A stretch of DNA of 64,000 bases. Origin: Gaeumannomyces sp. JS-464. Lineage: Eukaryota; Ascomycota; Sordariomycetes; Magnaporthales; Magnaporthaceae. The position numbers and the translations under genes were made by a program. Under the pieces are notes generated by a model. The model did no database searches. It saw nothing but the letters and a program-made list of their open reading frames with translations, and was not told where the DNA came from. Positions 12,304 through 23,477 of this stretch are shown one piece after another. The stretch lies in NCBI GenBank assembly GCA_002197995.1, contig NGZR01000007.1, positions 2,624,399-2,688,398 of the forward strand, written 5' to 3'. Each line of letters starts with the position of its first letter. Within the stretch, counting starts at the first letter, position 1.

Positions 12304-14079
12304 TCAGTGCTCCTCTCCAACCCGGGCGATACCGTCCCCGACCCAGCCCTCGCGCTCGTAGTAGCGGAAGATGAGGTCGTAGTCGTCAAAGTCGTGCACG
12401 ATGCGGTCGATGCGGCGGTAGCCAGGGATGCAGTCGACGCGGCGCTTGAGCGGCGGGAGCCCGTGCTCGTCGAGCGGGCCGGTCGAAGGCGACGAGCTGC
12501 CCGACGACGAGCGCGCGGCGCGCCGGCCCTTGCCCTCGAACAGGGTGATGCTGAAGCGGCCGGGCCGGAAGATGCGCACGACGTGGTCGATGATCTCGGC
12601 CACGTCGCGCCCGTTCTGGCCGTGCGGCACGTTGGTCTCGAACGACGCGTATGAGCAGTTAGGCTCGGGCGTGACGTGCACCGTGAAGTAGTGGCCCGCG
12701 CCGCCGCCCTCCGCGCCCGCCGTCTGGGGCGACGGGATGACGCGTTGGCCGAGAAGCCGCAAGGCGCAAACATGTAGGCGTCGATGCGGGCGTCGGGGTA
12801 CTTGGACTTGGGGTACACGTCCGACAGCCCACAGGCGTCCGAGACGACCGTGCCGAGCGCATGTCTCGGTGGTCAGCGCCTCGGCGACCATGGCCTCGTC
12901 ACCCGCCGGCGCCTCGTCTGCCGCATGAGGCGCTCAGCCGCAGCACCGGCAGCGCCCACTCCTCAACATCGAAATAGGCTCGCTGGACAGCTCGCCCAGG
13001 CTGTCGTGGGCGCTCTGACGCGCCTCCTGAGCACGCAGGGGCACCTGCTGACACGCGACCGCACTCGCGTGGGAGAGGTAGAATGCTTCGCGTGCTCAGG
13101 GTCCAGGTCCGTCATGAGGATCTCGAGTGTCTCGTCGTCCTCCTCCACACGGGGCCGCGTTGATAAGGCTGGTGGGGATGCGGATCCTGGCGCCGCGGCG
13201 GCCGGGGCTGGCGTCGGCAGCAGCCCCGTCGGCGTTCTCCACAGGGCTCTCCGGGGGCGTCCGCGGCGGGGTGCGCGGCGGGGTCAGGGCGGCCGTGTTG
13301 GGCGAGGTGATGTACAGGTACCAGTGGTCCCCGTTCATCTTGCCAACCATGTAGGCGCTGCCGCCCTCAAAGAGGTCGTCGAGGTACTTGACCTCCTCCT
13401 TCCAGCTGCGGTGGGCCCTGCTGGGGTCCGGAAGAGGAAGTTCTTGCGGCTGTAGAAAACGCGGTACGGGGTGGCGGCGGCCTTGACATCTCGAGCGACG
13501 CGGCATTGTGGACGGGGAAGCCGCCGTCGACGGCAGCGATGCGCAGCAGGCGGTACAGGCCGAGCAGGAGGGTGTGGTGCCGCACGTCTTAAGGATGATC
13601 TTTGGGGGAAGACGAACATGCTCGACTCTGAGAGCAGGTACGCGTCCACGGCGTCCGACCGCACGACCGACAGGATCTTGCAGTTGACCATGTCGAGCAT
13701 CTCGACCCAGTTGGCCGACGGCACCGCCTTCAGGCCATGCGGCTTGGCGCCGGGCGGCAGCGACGAGGGGCTCGGCGCGAACCACACCTCGAGGAGCTTC
13801 TCGGGGCCTGCAGCAGCAAAGAGTTGTTGGCGTTAGCATTAGCAAACCCTTAGACAATCAGGCGTCCATTTGCGTGGAAACATGACGTATGCTATGTCCA
13901 GGGTTGCGGGCAAGGAGTGGGGCGCCCTTTTTCCGTCAACGCTCCTTTTCCCGTCTCGTCGCTTACCCAAAGGCATTGCTGGAGTCTAGGTCCTGGGCGA
14001 CATCGTGGTTGATTGTCAGATGCGGCGCGGCCGGTGAGGGCGACAGGGCATAGCTGTTGGGGATCTCGAGGTTGACCAT
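12304..14079 (-). CDS. spe2: S-adenosylmethionine decarboxylase proenzyme, frame broken by small deletions
   Basis: Makes decarboxylated SAM, the aminopropyl donor for spermidine and spermine; cytosolic and pyruvoyl-dependent. The self-cleavage site is visible as YLLSESSMFVFP, the pyruvoyl-forming Ser being codon 13623-13625 (Glu|Ser-Ser-Met). Downstream come KIILKTCGTT, GKMNGDHWYLYITSPN, the region around VVSDACGLSDVYPKSKYPD with DAYMFAPCGFSANA, GHYFTVHVTPEPNCSYASFE and the end YDLIFRYYEREGW...GEEH at 12304. The start at 14079 (MVNLEIPNSYALSPSPAAPH, then LTINHDVAQDLDSSNAF) is followed by an intron at about 13808-13966, after which GPEKLLEVWFAPSPSSL resumes. The joining codons do not fit exactly, suggesting another lost base. 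At least five further frame changes are needed between 12.7 and 13.6 kb. There is a Thr/Pro repeat (TPPRTPPRTPP) in the middle. The product is normally regulated by polyamine levels. I see no convincing attenuator peptide in the leader. Confidence 0.9.
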
Positions 14080-15725
14080 CTCCGGCTTGGGCGTCTCGGC
14101 TGGACGGGGCGGTAGGATCGGTGTCGCTGGCGTGGTCCGGGGAGAAGAGGATCAAGTCTTCCGCGGGACACTAGCTGCTCCTCAAACGAACCTTGCGGTG
14201 TCCGTTTGAGAGAGTAGGCCCACAGGAACGGGGTCGGGAGGGGCGAGTTGCTGGTTCTCTATCGGGGCAGGATGGGTCTAACGTCTCGCCGAAGGGGACG
14301 TTAGGGGGGTCGGGCGGGGACGGGGAGAAGGAAGATCTTTGACGAGGGAATGGTGGCTGTGGTTTGGGGACTCGACCGAGGTCGGAGGCGGGTGTGTGGT
14401 CTCGTGTCCGACGAGGGGCACGGGGAGATGTTATCGCGGCTGTCTGGCAGCAGAGGGCGTCATCCGGGGATGAATGGAGATGGAACGGGGCGGCTCGACG
14501 GGCGGGAGGCGTCTGCAGCTGATATATCGTCAGAACTTGTGCGTGGCTCGAGTCGCCGTCGGCCGAAAGCTGACGACGCAAGCAGCGAGGCAGAGGAAGC
14601 GGCAAAGCAAGCGGCAGAGCGAGTGGCAGAGGAGTGACAGAGGAGAGCCAGAGCAAGGGAGATGCCTGGGGCGGCAGCGTTCGAGAATAAGGGTCTCGTC
14701 CGAATCGAAAACAACAGGCGTGCGCAAGATACAGACAACAACGAAAGAGGCAGCATGACGGCAACGTACCCTGCCGCGTCTGGATGCTATCGGCCCCGAA
14801 AATCTTGTCTGGGCGGCTCCAGCGTCGATCCTGGGAGCTGACTAGAGGCGCAAAGCTTGCCGGGTTGCGCTGTTTCTGCTTGAGGCGAGGGAAGGCGGTT
14901 TCGTGGGCACGAATCGTCGACGAGGCCAGGAGAATGAATTGCTGAGGGCGAGGATTGGATCAGAGAACTGAAGCGACGAGAGAAAAGGTCGGGTCGGTGA
15001 GAGATTTTGCGTGTGACCGTTGGGCTGCGTCGCACCCAATTTTTTTTCATTATATAATTTTCAATTTTGCTGCTGACCCCTGGCGGACCGATTCAGGGCT
15101 GGTTTTTGGTGGTGCCTGCCTGCCCGCTGCAGCGCCCGTGCTCCCACCTGCCCGTTCTTGGCTCTTGGCTACGCTGAACCGTCGCGGGCGATCGTCGATC
15201 GCGCCAAGAGCACAGACGTCGCCCCTCCACACTCGATGGAGCAGAACATTGGGCAGCAGCTTCAGCGAGCTCCCATCAGCCATGACTTGACAGCACGCCC
15301 CGGGCTTGGTGTTGGTGCCCGCGGGAGCTTCCTCTCAGCGTGCTCGCGTGGTTACGCATGCGTTCAATCATGTTTGTTCCCGACAAGAGGCAGCGGTCAG
15401 TCATCCAGGGGTACGCCGCTGCCATGACGCAGGCCCATTGGGCGTCGATGGAAAAACGGCTGCAGCTTGGTTTCATTGCTGTTGGGTTTGGTTGCACGGG
15501 CGCGCAATCAACAGGCGCTGGGTGCCGATAATAATGCATTTCATTTCGCGAAAACCGCCGCACCCAATGCAATATTATCCGGAGCTGCACTGAATTTAAA
15601 GATAGGACCGCAGCTCAGAGAGTCAGTCCACGGGGCGTTTCCAACCGGGCGGAACGCCAGGAGACTCACTCACTAGTCTCTATTCTGTCCCTGTCTTTGC
15701 TACACACGCTGCCGGCACCCGCCAG
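14080..15725. other. long intergenic region upstream of the SAMDC gene
   Basis: No gene supported. The first part is probably the SAMDC leader and promoter. It has Arg/Ser-type low-complexity open frames on both strands near 14.4-14.76 kb caused by AGCGGCA/GGCAGAG-like short repeats (14580-14640). A minus-strand ATG near 14465 could open a ten-codon upstream frame, without further support. The part beyond 15.0 kb contains the 3' flank of CFD1. Confidence 0.4.
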
Positions 15726-16789
15726 CTAGGTCGCTGCCCGCCCATCAGACCGGACCGCGGCGACCACATCCGCCGTAATGCGTTTGAACGTGGGTGCCAG
15801 GGAGCAGTCTGGATACTTGTCCACAAGGGTCCCAGGCTCCCTGATACCGGCTGAGGCGGCCTCGGCCTCAACCGCCCCCGGTGTCGCAGCCTGGCCGGCT
15901 GTTCCCGGCGTCCCATCCTGACTGCCGCTGCTGCCGCTAGCGCCAGCGGCCTGCTGGCCCGAGCTCGGCGCCTCGTACCTGGGCCGCCGTCCCGACTCGA
16001 TCAGCTCAACAAACATCGGGTCGATGGGAACCCTGCCGAGGAATGGGACGCCGAAGTCGGTGGCCATGACCTCGCCGCCGCCCGACATGAAGATGTTGGT
16101 GCGCTCGCCGCAGCACGGGCACACGAACCCGCTCATGTTCTCGACCACGCCAAGCACGGGGATGGCCGTCTTGCGGCAAAAGTTGAGCTCCTTGCGCACG
16201 TCGGCCGTGGCCACGGCCTGCGGCGTCGTCACCACCACGGCGCCCGCCAGCTGACCGGGTGCCGTCTTTTGCTGCAGCGTCTCGGCCAGCGAGATGTGCT
16301 CGTCGCTGGTGCCGGGCGGCGTGTCGACCAGCAGGAAGTCGGTGTCGCCCCAGAGCACGTCCGACAGGAACTGGCGCACCATGGCCGTCTTCTTGGGGCC
16401 GCGCCAGACCACGGCGTCGCCGCGGTTTTGCAAAAGGAAGCCTAGGCTCATGACGCGCAACGATCCCACTCCCTTTGCCGCGTCGGCCTCGTGCACCGTG
16501 ATGGGTAGCCAGCCGCCGGGGGCCTGGGCCACCTTGGCTTGCTCGACCGAGAACATGCGTGGGATGTTGGGGCCGGTCAGATCGACGTCGAGGACACCGA
16601 CGGAGAAGCCGGCGAGCGAGAGCGAGAGGGCTAGCTGGGTTGTGACCGACGACTTGCCAACCCCTCCTTTACCCGAGAGGATCTGCCGCGAGCATCAAGG
16701 AGCGACGCTGAGTTTAGTGCGAGCATAGAATTCGAGAAAAGGGGGAACAAGCTCACCAGCACAATGTGCTTGACCCTGGATAGTGACAT
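15726..16789 (-). CDS. cfd1: cytosolic Fe-S cluster scaffold P-loop ATPase Cfd1 (NUBP2 type)
   Basis: Part of the Cfd1-Nbp35 scaffold that builds 4Fe-4S clusters for cytosolic and nuclear apoproteins. Exon 1 at 16789 encodes [11 protein letters not shown]; the intron is 16683-16756 (GTGAGC...GGCAG). Exon 2 opens with the deviant Walker [21 protein letters not shown], followed by [17 protein letters not shown], the switch region [14 protein letters not shown] and the bridging-cluster motif [17 protein letters not shown]. It lacks the N-terminal four-Cys extension of Nbp35, which separates the two paralogues. A Gly/Ser/Ala/Glu-rich insert of about 45 residues (after [15 protein letters not shown]) precedes the conserved end [19 protein letters not shown]. 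The frame is completely open, in contrast to several neighbours. It shares an 862-bp divergent promoter with the DUF3716 gene. Confidence 0.94.
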
Positions 16790-17651
16790 GGTTGCTCCCT
16801 GCCTAGGATAGCGGGCAGTGCCGTGCCGTTTCTGAGAGCAAGCGCCGGTCTTGATCTTGGTGGGGCCCACGCACCGTCACCGCGTCAGGAGTGAGCCAAG
16901 GCGCGGGGAGAAGAATGGCTGGCGTCGTTGTGGTAAAAGGACAGGATGGGGTAGAACTGATCAGTTCGTCGAGGTCTCCGGCCTAAAAGCGTCAATGTTG
17001 GCGGCTGCCACAGATGGTTGGGTGAAGAAGTCATGGCGCAGGAGTTGCAGTCTGGGGTTGACTTTGCGGTTTTACAAGAGCGTCTTTTTGGCGATGAATT
17101 TCTAAGCTGTCGCAAAAGCCCATCCCAGCCGATGACGGAGTCGCTCGATGGAAAAGCGGGCCTCTGGATTAGTTTGATCAATCGGCATTGTTGGATGGAA
17201 AAGGGACAAAGTGACTCAATTAGGAAAAGGAAAATAGGTACATTGCCGAGCAAGCATATCGTATTCCAAAGGCACACAAAGGGCGGCTGCATGTTTGGGT
17301 TTGGCATGGAAGCTGCAGCCGTGCTGATCTGGCGTGGAAGGAGGGCGCAATCTTGTCGCGGTTTCCGTGGACAGCCCTGGCTCCTTCCCGCGTTTTGTCG
17401 CCAATTGATAAACCCTGCGCGTGCCATAGCTCCCGCGTAAATTGAAATCCCACTCCACCTCCAACCTCGTCGCGCTGCTCGAGCTGCTCTTCCATTGCTC
17501 TCGAGCTTCCAAGTTCTCCCACCCGAACCATCTGGCTGCACGGCCCGCCCAAGCACCTACCAGACACATGTCTGGACACCATTAATCCCTCGCGCACCTG
17601 CTTTGCCCTCCCGACTCTTCTTTTTGTTTCCTCCATCCGCGACCACCCACG
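16790..17651. promoter_or_regulatory. divergent promoter region between CFD1 and the DUF3716 gene
   Basis: Both flanking genes start outward from this interval, so it must contain both promoters. Overlapping open frames on either strand carry no domain. Nearest the + gene is a pyrimidine-rich leader (CTTCTTTTTGTTTCCTCC near 17617). No specific site is claimed. Confidence 0.5.
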
Positions 17652-18780
17652 ATGCCTCCCATGGAGCTTCCAGCCGAGATCCTGGATATGATCAAGGATT
17701 CGCCGCATAGTAGCCGCGTGTCCAACCCCAACGATTACCACGGCTCAAGCGACGACAGCGGCGACGACGACGACATTAGTGCTGCCGCAGCTTCGGGCAC
17801 CGAGCAGCCTGGCGACGGTGGCGCGCAGGCTGTTTTCGATGTTGATGGGTACGCCATGGACTCCCAGGATCTCGACAGCTTCAAAGTCACCAGCGATATT
17901 GTCGGTTCGCCAGACCCTATGGAGCACGCCTTGAGCGTCGCGCCCGCCGATATTACCGTCGCTGCCGTCAAAGAGGTCCTAGCTGAACTGGGTGGAAAAG
18001 TCAAATCGTCGGAGCGACTGACCGCGATGCTGGCTTTGCCCGTAGGTTGAACCCGTAGCAACCACCTCCATCTTGTTGCGCGAATTTAACACAATCCACA
18101 TGCTTCTCTAGGCTTTCCGGGCCGCCAAGCTTGCACCTGCCTGGGCCGGCAGACGCATCATCTGGGAGCGGGTTATCAACGTCGAAGCTATCATGACACA
18201 ATGCGTCGGCGTCGAGTGCCCCGAGCCCTGCAACCGCTGCAGCCTCAACCTGGGCCCCTTCGAGGGATGCTACTCGGTCCCCGGCCTCACGTCCTCGTGC
18301 GGCAACTGCAACTACAACTCTCAGGGACACCGCTGCAGCAACAACCCCAAAAACCTCGGCAGGGTGCCTATCCCGAGAGGACCGCGGGGCGGCTCGCTCG
18401 AATCCCACTACTCGCGCAAGCGGAAGAAGGTGCATAGCTTTAGAGGCGCTATCACCCCCGCGACTGCTGCTACAGCCGGCAGCAGCAGCGTGGCGACCAC
18501 GTCCCCGGCTGCACCCGCCGTTTCCTCTAGCAACGCTGCGGCCAACTCCGCCCGATCTGCGTCCTCGGTGACGCCAGGCGGCCGCAGCGATGGCGTGCGC
18601 ATGTTGCAGGTGCCGATTTCGGCCGAGTTCGGAGTGGAGGACGCAATGACGCTGCGGCGCGTGCTGCACGAGGTTGCGGAGCAGCTGATATTCCAGCAGC
18701 AGGACACCCGGCGCATGAGGAGGGTGCTGCGCGATCTATCTGGCTCGCTGGAAGACTACGCCAGCGAGATGCAGGGCTAG
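17652..18780 (+). CDS. DUF3716 (Cys-rich zinc-binding-type) protein
   Basis: An intact two-exon gene of 352 residues: exons 17652-18041 and 18112-18780, intron 18042-18111 (GTAGGT...CTCTAG). The N-terminal half is acidic and disordered (SSDDSGDDDDIS). Exon 2 opens with a helical stretch (IIWERVINVEAIMTQ) and then the family's Cys pattern: C-VGVE-C-PEP-CNRC, LGPFEGCYSVPG, SSCGNCNYNSQGHRCS. This looks like a compact metal-binding module. After a basic patch (YSRKRKKVHSF) and an Ala/Ser-rich linker comes a C-terminal helical region (VRMLQVPISAEFGVEDAMTL, then RRVLHEVAEQL) ending DYASEMQG. The biochemical role of DUF3716 is not known to me; basic and Cys-rich parts would suit nucleic-acid or protein binding. 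A second family member lies at 38.3-46.6 kb, split by a retrotransposon. Confidence 0.85.
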
Positions 18781-19705
18781 TCGGGTGGTTTTTGCATTTG
18801 GTTGTCTTGCTTCCATGGTGGCCCAACCTCTACGAGTCTGGAATCACCTGCCTCCGACGGCTACCACCTACTTGCTTTTTGGGATGATATTTGCTTGGAT
18901 GAGAAATACTCGAGATGGGAGGGACATGACTTTTTTTTATTTTTTTTTTTTTTATTTTTTTTTTTTTATTTTTTTTTAGATCTGCTCATTTTTTCACTTG
19001 TTTTCTTTCTTTTCGGGATTTCGTTCTTACGGCGTTTACGGGCTCAAGTTCTTTGGTGATACCCGGGTTCTTTGATGAGGATGGTGTGGGACAAGGGCAA
19101 CAATCGGGAAACGCAAAGCACATGCAGCATATTCTGGCTGGACTGGGCAGGATGGATAAAAGCGAACGCCTGGAGATATCTACAGCCACTTCGGATGGCG
19201 ATAATCAGATTGGGGTAGTCAAAAGTGCCTGCTCTGCACGCTGAAGTTGGTGCGAGTGAGCGGAGACGGAATAAGCAGTAGGTCCGTGCTGTGCCAGGCC
19301 GCGGCAAATGTCGATGCCAGCGTGTGCAGCCTTCCTGGTCTTCAGCTGACTCCGCACACGCCTCGACTGACCATTGCAACGATAGCCGAGCCCAATTGAC
19401 TCGAGCTCAACTCGATCCTGAAATTGTACTAGCCGCTAGTACCTGTCCTCTCGCGGCCCACCACCTGCGTCGCGTCTCGCCTCGGCCGCCCCGACCGACG
19501 ACAGCGGCAAACGCGACCAGGAAAACCAACACGTCAACGCTTTATTTCCCTCCGAAAGCACAACTCCATCGTCCCAACCAGCCCAACAGCCGGATCGCCC
19601 GGAATCCTGCCTCAACGGACGAATAGAATGCGCCAATTGACACCCGCCAGCCCCAGGACCATGCCATAGCCCTCGACCGGCCAGTCGCTTCTCTCAAAGA
19701 CCAGC
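18781..19705. other. intergenic region with long T-tract
   Basis: Contains an interrupted poly-T/TA tract at about 18929-18977, just beyond the DUF3716 stop and likely in its 3' region. The rest is promoter and leader of the next + strand gene. No further gene is seen. Confidence 0.5.
18929..18977. repeat. T-rich simple tract
   Basis: Runs of T broken by single A bases over nearly 50 bases. Such tracts recur in the gene spacers of this window (22559-22579 and 22682-22710). Confidence 0.8.
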
Positions 19706-22419
19706 ATGGAGGACCCGTGGGGGTCGCCCTGGACCGCCACCGACGAAGGCACGTCGCCCACGGCAAAGCCTGCGCCGCCCCTCGGCCTCGAGCCCCCTCC
19801 ACGCGCCTTCCTGACCTCGGCCGCTCCCTCGCTTGGCGTCCCCGCCCTCTCCTACCACTCGCCGTGGGGACACAACGATGACGACGACTTTGGCGCCGCC
19901 TGGACTTCCCCCGGCGGCGGCCCCGACACTGCTGCTGCGGCCGGGTCGCTGTCCACCTGGAACAGCGGCTGGCGCGGCGGCGATGCCATCACCACGCCTG
20001 CCTCGGCGGCGGCAGGCAAGCAACGCTCGAGGGAGAACAACCTGGCTGCGAGGTCGCGTGATGGCAGCATCGGCAAGGCCACGAGCCCCGTCATCCCGTC
20101 TCCCAGCAGGGCCCTATCCCGCTCCGACTCCAACGCGGGCTTGCGCCTCCCCTCGGCTTCCCTCGACCCCTGGGCCTCAGAGCCCTCGTTCGGCAGCCAC
20201 CTCGAGCTGCCCTCAAGCCCGCCGAAAGCCCCTCAGCCCCCGGCGCTGCTCTCGCCCGCGCCGGCGCCCAGCTCGACGGAAAAGCTCGATCTGGAGTCCC
20301 CACGATGGGATCAGGTGGATGTGGAGGCCATTAAAAGCGACCCAGACACCACTGACGCCGCGGCCGAGGCGAAGGAGACACGGGTGAGCGCGGCGACGCC
20401 CCAAACCCCGCAGGCAGAAGGGGCACAAGAACGAACACGGCGGTCGAGGGCTTCCTCGACCTGCTCCAACGATGACGATGACGACAGCCGACTCGGCGAC
20501 ACGAGGCGGCAGCAGGACTCGCCCATCACATCCATCGACGAGGACTCGCGTGCGCGGCCGCTGCCCAAGTCACACCGTAGCACGCAGTCGGTGGTGCAGC
20601 GCAAGGTTTCTTCCAACAAGGTGAAGGATATGGTGGTCTTGTTTGACGGGATTGCCCAGAGAGCGGCGTCGGAGCCACCAGAACTCGAAAGAGGCGCAAG
20701 GGCCTCGTCGACAGGCCCTGCCGCCGATGACGCGAGGCCATTTACTCCGCCTGGTCGCCCAGCGAGAAAAGAGGGCCGGGGCACACCGTTAAGCCGCAAG
20801 GCGCCGCCGGGTGCGCACGAGAAGGATGACGGGCTGGCGGGAGAGGACGAGGACGAGGCCGAAGAGAGTGGGAGTCGACGAGGGGGCAGGAAACGCTCGG
20901 TGTCGGGGACGCCTACACCAAAAATGCGTCTCCGGACCTCTGTCTCGCGCGGCCGCTCAGGTTCTTCTGTCACGTCTACGCCGCGACCGCCACCGCCTCG
21001 GAAGACGGACTTTGGCGAGCTGAGAACCAAGTTCGGCCCGTCCAGTTCGTGCCGGATCTGGCAAAAGCAGACCTGATTTTTGCCAAGGCGAAACTGGGGC
21101 CCGTGGCCGACGTCGCCGACGGCTACGTGCCCGACACAATCCTGCGGGACTGCTTCACTGACGTCTCGGAGCGCCGAGTCTGGGCCCGGATCTCACGCTT
21201 CGGCAGCGCGCGGCTGCACGACGCGGGCGGCGGCTTTGACGCCGACGACGGGTCCTACCGCCGCGTCGCCTGGCCCACGTCCGAGGTGCGCGCCGAGACC
21301 ATCAAGACGGTGCGTCGCTGGATGGAGGAGGACTCGTTCGCGGGCGGCCGCCCCACGCTCGGCGGCGGCGGCCTGGGCAGCGGCGCCAAAGGCAAGGGCA
21401 ACATGTTTGGCTGGGACTCGACGGCGGCGTCGGACGAGCCCGCTATGCGTCTCGACCAGGTCTTTGCCCAGCGGCGACTGAAGCGGGAGGCTGCTGCCGC
21501 GAAGAGGCAGAGCGCCCCGCCTGGGAGCTCCGTGACGGGGCTGCTGCCCGTGGTGCCGCCCGTGGTCACCTCCGCTGGAGCCCCGGCCCCGCCGTTTGGG
21601 ACGCTGCCGGTCACTGCCTCTGCGGCGGCGCCCAGCTTCGGCTGGAGCTCTTCTCCCATCGCGGCACCCCGCCCGCGCCAAAGTCTGCTGTCGGCCCTGC
21701 CCGTCCCATGTCCATGTTTGCCTCGTCGCCATTGTCCTTTGGTTCTCCAGCAGCGCTGTCTGGATCAAAAGGGAGCGGGGCGAAACAAGACCAGGCGCAC
21801 GAGGCCGACCAGGACGATGACGATGATTGGGGCGAGATGATGGCGTCGCCAGCGCCAACCGGAAACCCTACCGACCCCAGCTTTGGCATGTTCCAGAACT
21901 GGCCAGACCTGGCCACGCAGCAGGTACTAGTGAGGCCCAGAAGACAGCCCTAATCCCTCGCCGCCGCCAGCGATGAGCACAGGGGACGCAGCCCCTGAAT
22001 CCGCGGTCCCTGCCTTTACGCAACCCCCGCCCACCACAGACTCCGAACAGCACGGTCCCTCCTCCCTCGGGTGGGAACGTCGCGCCTAGCGCCTCCGTAG
22101 TGCAGATCCGTGGGACTTTTCTTTTTTCGGCCCGCCAGACATCGAAAGGCAGCCTCAGAGACCCGCGGGGACAAACCCTCCTTCGGCTGCCCTTTCTCTG
22201 GTGGCGGATTTGGAGCAGAAGGCACCAGTGGCTGCCTTGCCGCTTGGGGGTCCAACACCGGCAGCGGCTAAAGATTCGCAAAAGCAATCTGCCGTTTCTT
22301 TTGCGGCACCCGGATCTGAGACTACAAAACCCGCCTCGCCAGACCAGATGGACGAGGACGATGTCTTGGTTCGGCAAATTGTGCAAGGCCTTCCAGATCT
22401 GTCGTACATGCTGCGCTAG
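19706..22419 (+). CDS. conserved fungal disordered protein with repeated DPW motifs, frame broken
   Basis: Starts MEDPWGSPWTATDEG at 19706 and should be about 880 residues. The first 450 residues are low-complexity Ser/Pro/Asp-rich. A folded core follows in a different frame (VPDLAKADLIFAKAKLG, GYVPDTILRDCFTDVSERRV, WARISRFGSARLHDAG, YRRVAWPTSEVRAETIKTVR, RWMEEDSFAGG). The tail has EADQDDDDDWGEMMASP, a DPWDFSFFG-type motif and the ending DEDDVLVRQIVQGLPDLSYM-LR. DPW or SPW/WG motifs at the N-terminus, in the middle (DPWASEPSFGS) and near the C-terminus stand out. DPW is a known ligand motif for clathrin-adaptor ear domains, though a role here is inference only. Frame changes are needed near 21050, 21700, 22075, 22105 and 22132, each consistent with one missing C or G. 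I do not recognise a named family. The very conserved-looking core and tail argue that it is a real gene. Confidence 0.7.
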
Positions 22420-23477
22420 TTTATCTTCTTTTTTTTTGCTTCTTTCTTGGACATCCCTATCACCACCGCGTAGGTTTCAGCGCACCTGCAGGCAAAACGC
22501 CACTGTTCCACTGTTCCTGCCGCTGGTTGCTCTTTCTTCTCCCTTTCACGCCCCCTTTCTTTTTTTTTTTTTTTTTTTTGGAAACATGAGGGCCGACAGG
22601 AATAGCTGAATGTTGTCGTACATAAACCGCATGTTTGAGGCGTTCAAAGGACGGGCCAAAATAAGCGACACAAATGATTCATTTTTTTTTTTTTTTTTTT
22701 TTTTTTTTTCGCTTGATGACATCGCGACTTGTTTCCTCGTTGGTTTGGTGTATATGATGGCAGCATGGGCCTCGGCTCGCTTGAAATAAAACATTTATGG
22801 GCTATTCTTCCCTTGTGCGCGTGATATGCCAGACCGTAGTGGACGCTTCTTCACAAGGCTAGATTGCCATGGTCCGTTGTCATCGGTCAGTGGGTGTCCC
22901 TAGACGCGAGGGTTGCACGCGTAACGCTTCACCAGACACCTGCCACCTCTGCCCCTTTTTACCTCCCTTCTTCTTTGCATGGCGGCCATCTACTTAGGGG
23001 AAGATTAGTAACCATGTCGAAATTGCGGCTGTACATGTGGCAAGCTGTATCATGCGACGCGATCGAGCCCGACGGCACGCACGTCAGACCTGCTTGAGGG
23101 AGAGACATGATCGTGTCTGGATGCAAGCAGAGGCGAGCGTTGTGGCGTTTTAATCGCCTCTAGTCCCCTCCTGTTTATAGCCCAGGCGTCCGATCGTTGC
23201 CTGGCACAGGTCTACTACGTGCGACGGCCGCCCTAGGGGAAGTAGGGAGGACAGGGACGACTTCACTGTGTCGCATATTCCAAGAGAACGGGGCGGCAGA
23301 CACTGCAGGCCCATCGCTGGGTTTCGCGGCTGTCATAAAGAGGCGTGCTGGCCTCCCCTGGGCAGCCGGCCTGGGCTATTGGAAAGGAGCAATGCGCAGT
23401 CTCGAGGCTATGCAATAGGTCGCTCTTTGACACTGCTCGCGTCTCGACTGGAAAGCAAGATCTCTATCAGTGTCACG
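22420..23477. other. intergenic region with poly-T tracts
   Basis: No gene supported. Poly-T runs occur at 22559-22579 and 22682-22710. Open frames at 22.86-23.42 kb lack domains. The final part is presumably the promoter of the DUF5672 gene. Confidence 0.5.
22682..22710. repeat. poly-T tract
   Basis: An uninterrupted run of nearly thirty T. A similar run of about twenty lies at 22559-22579. Either could be a slippage hot-spot or mark a 3' end on the opposite strand. Confidence 0.85.

Noticed and set aside
14430..14470. Short upstream open frame in the SAMDC leader (about ten codons from a minus-strand ATG near 14465)
   Set aside because: Polyamine-responsive uORFs exist in other SAMDC mRNAs, but the transcript start here is unknown and the peptide has no recognisable attenuator sequence.
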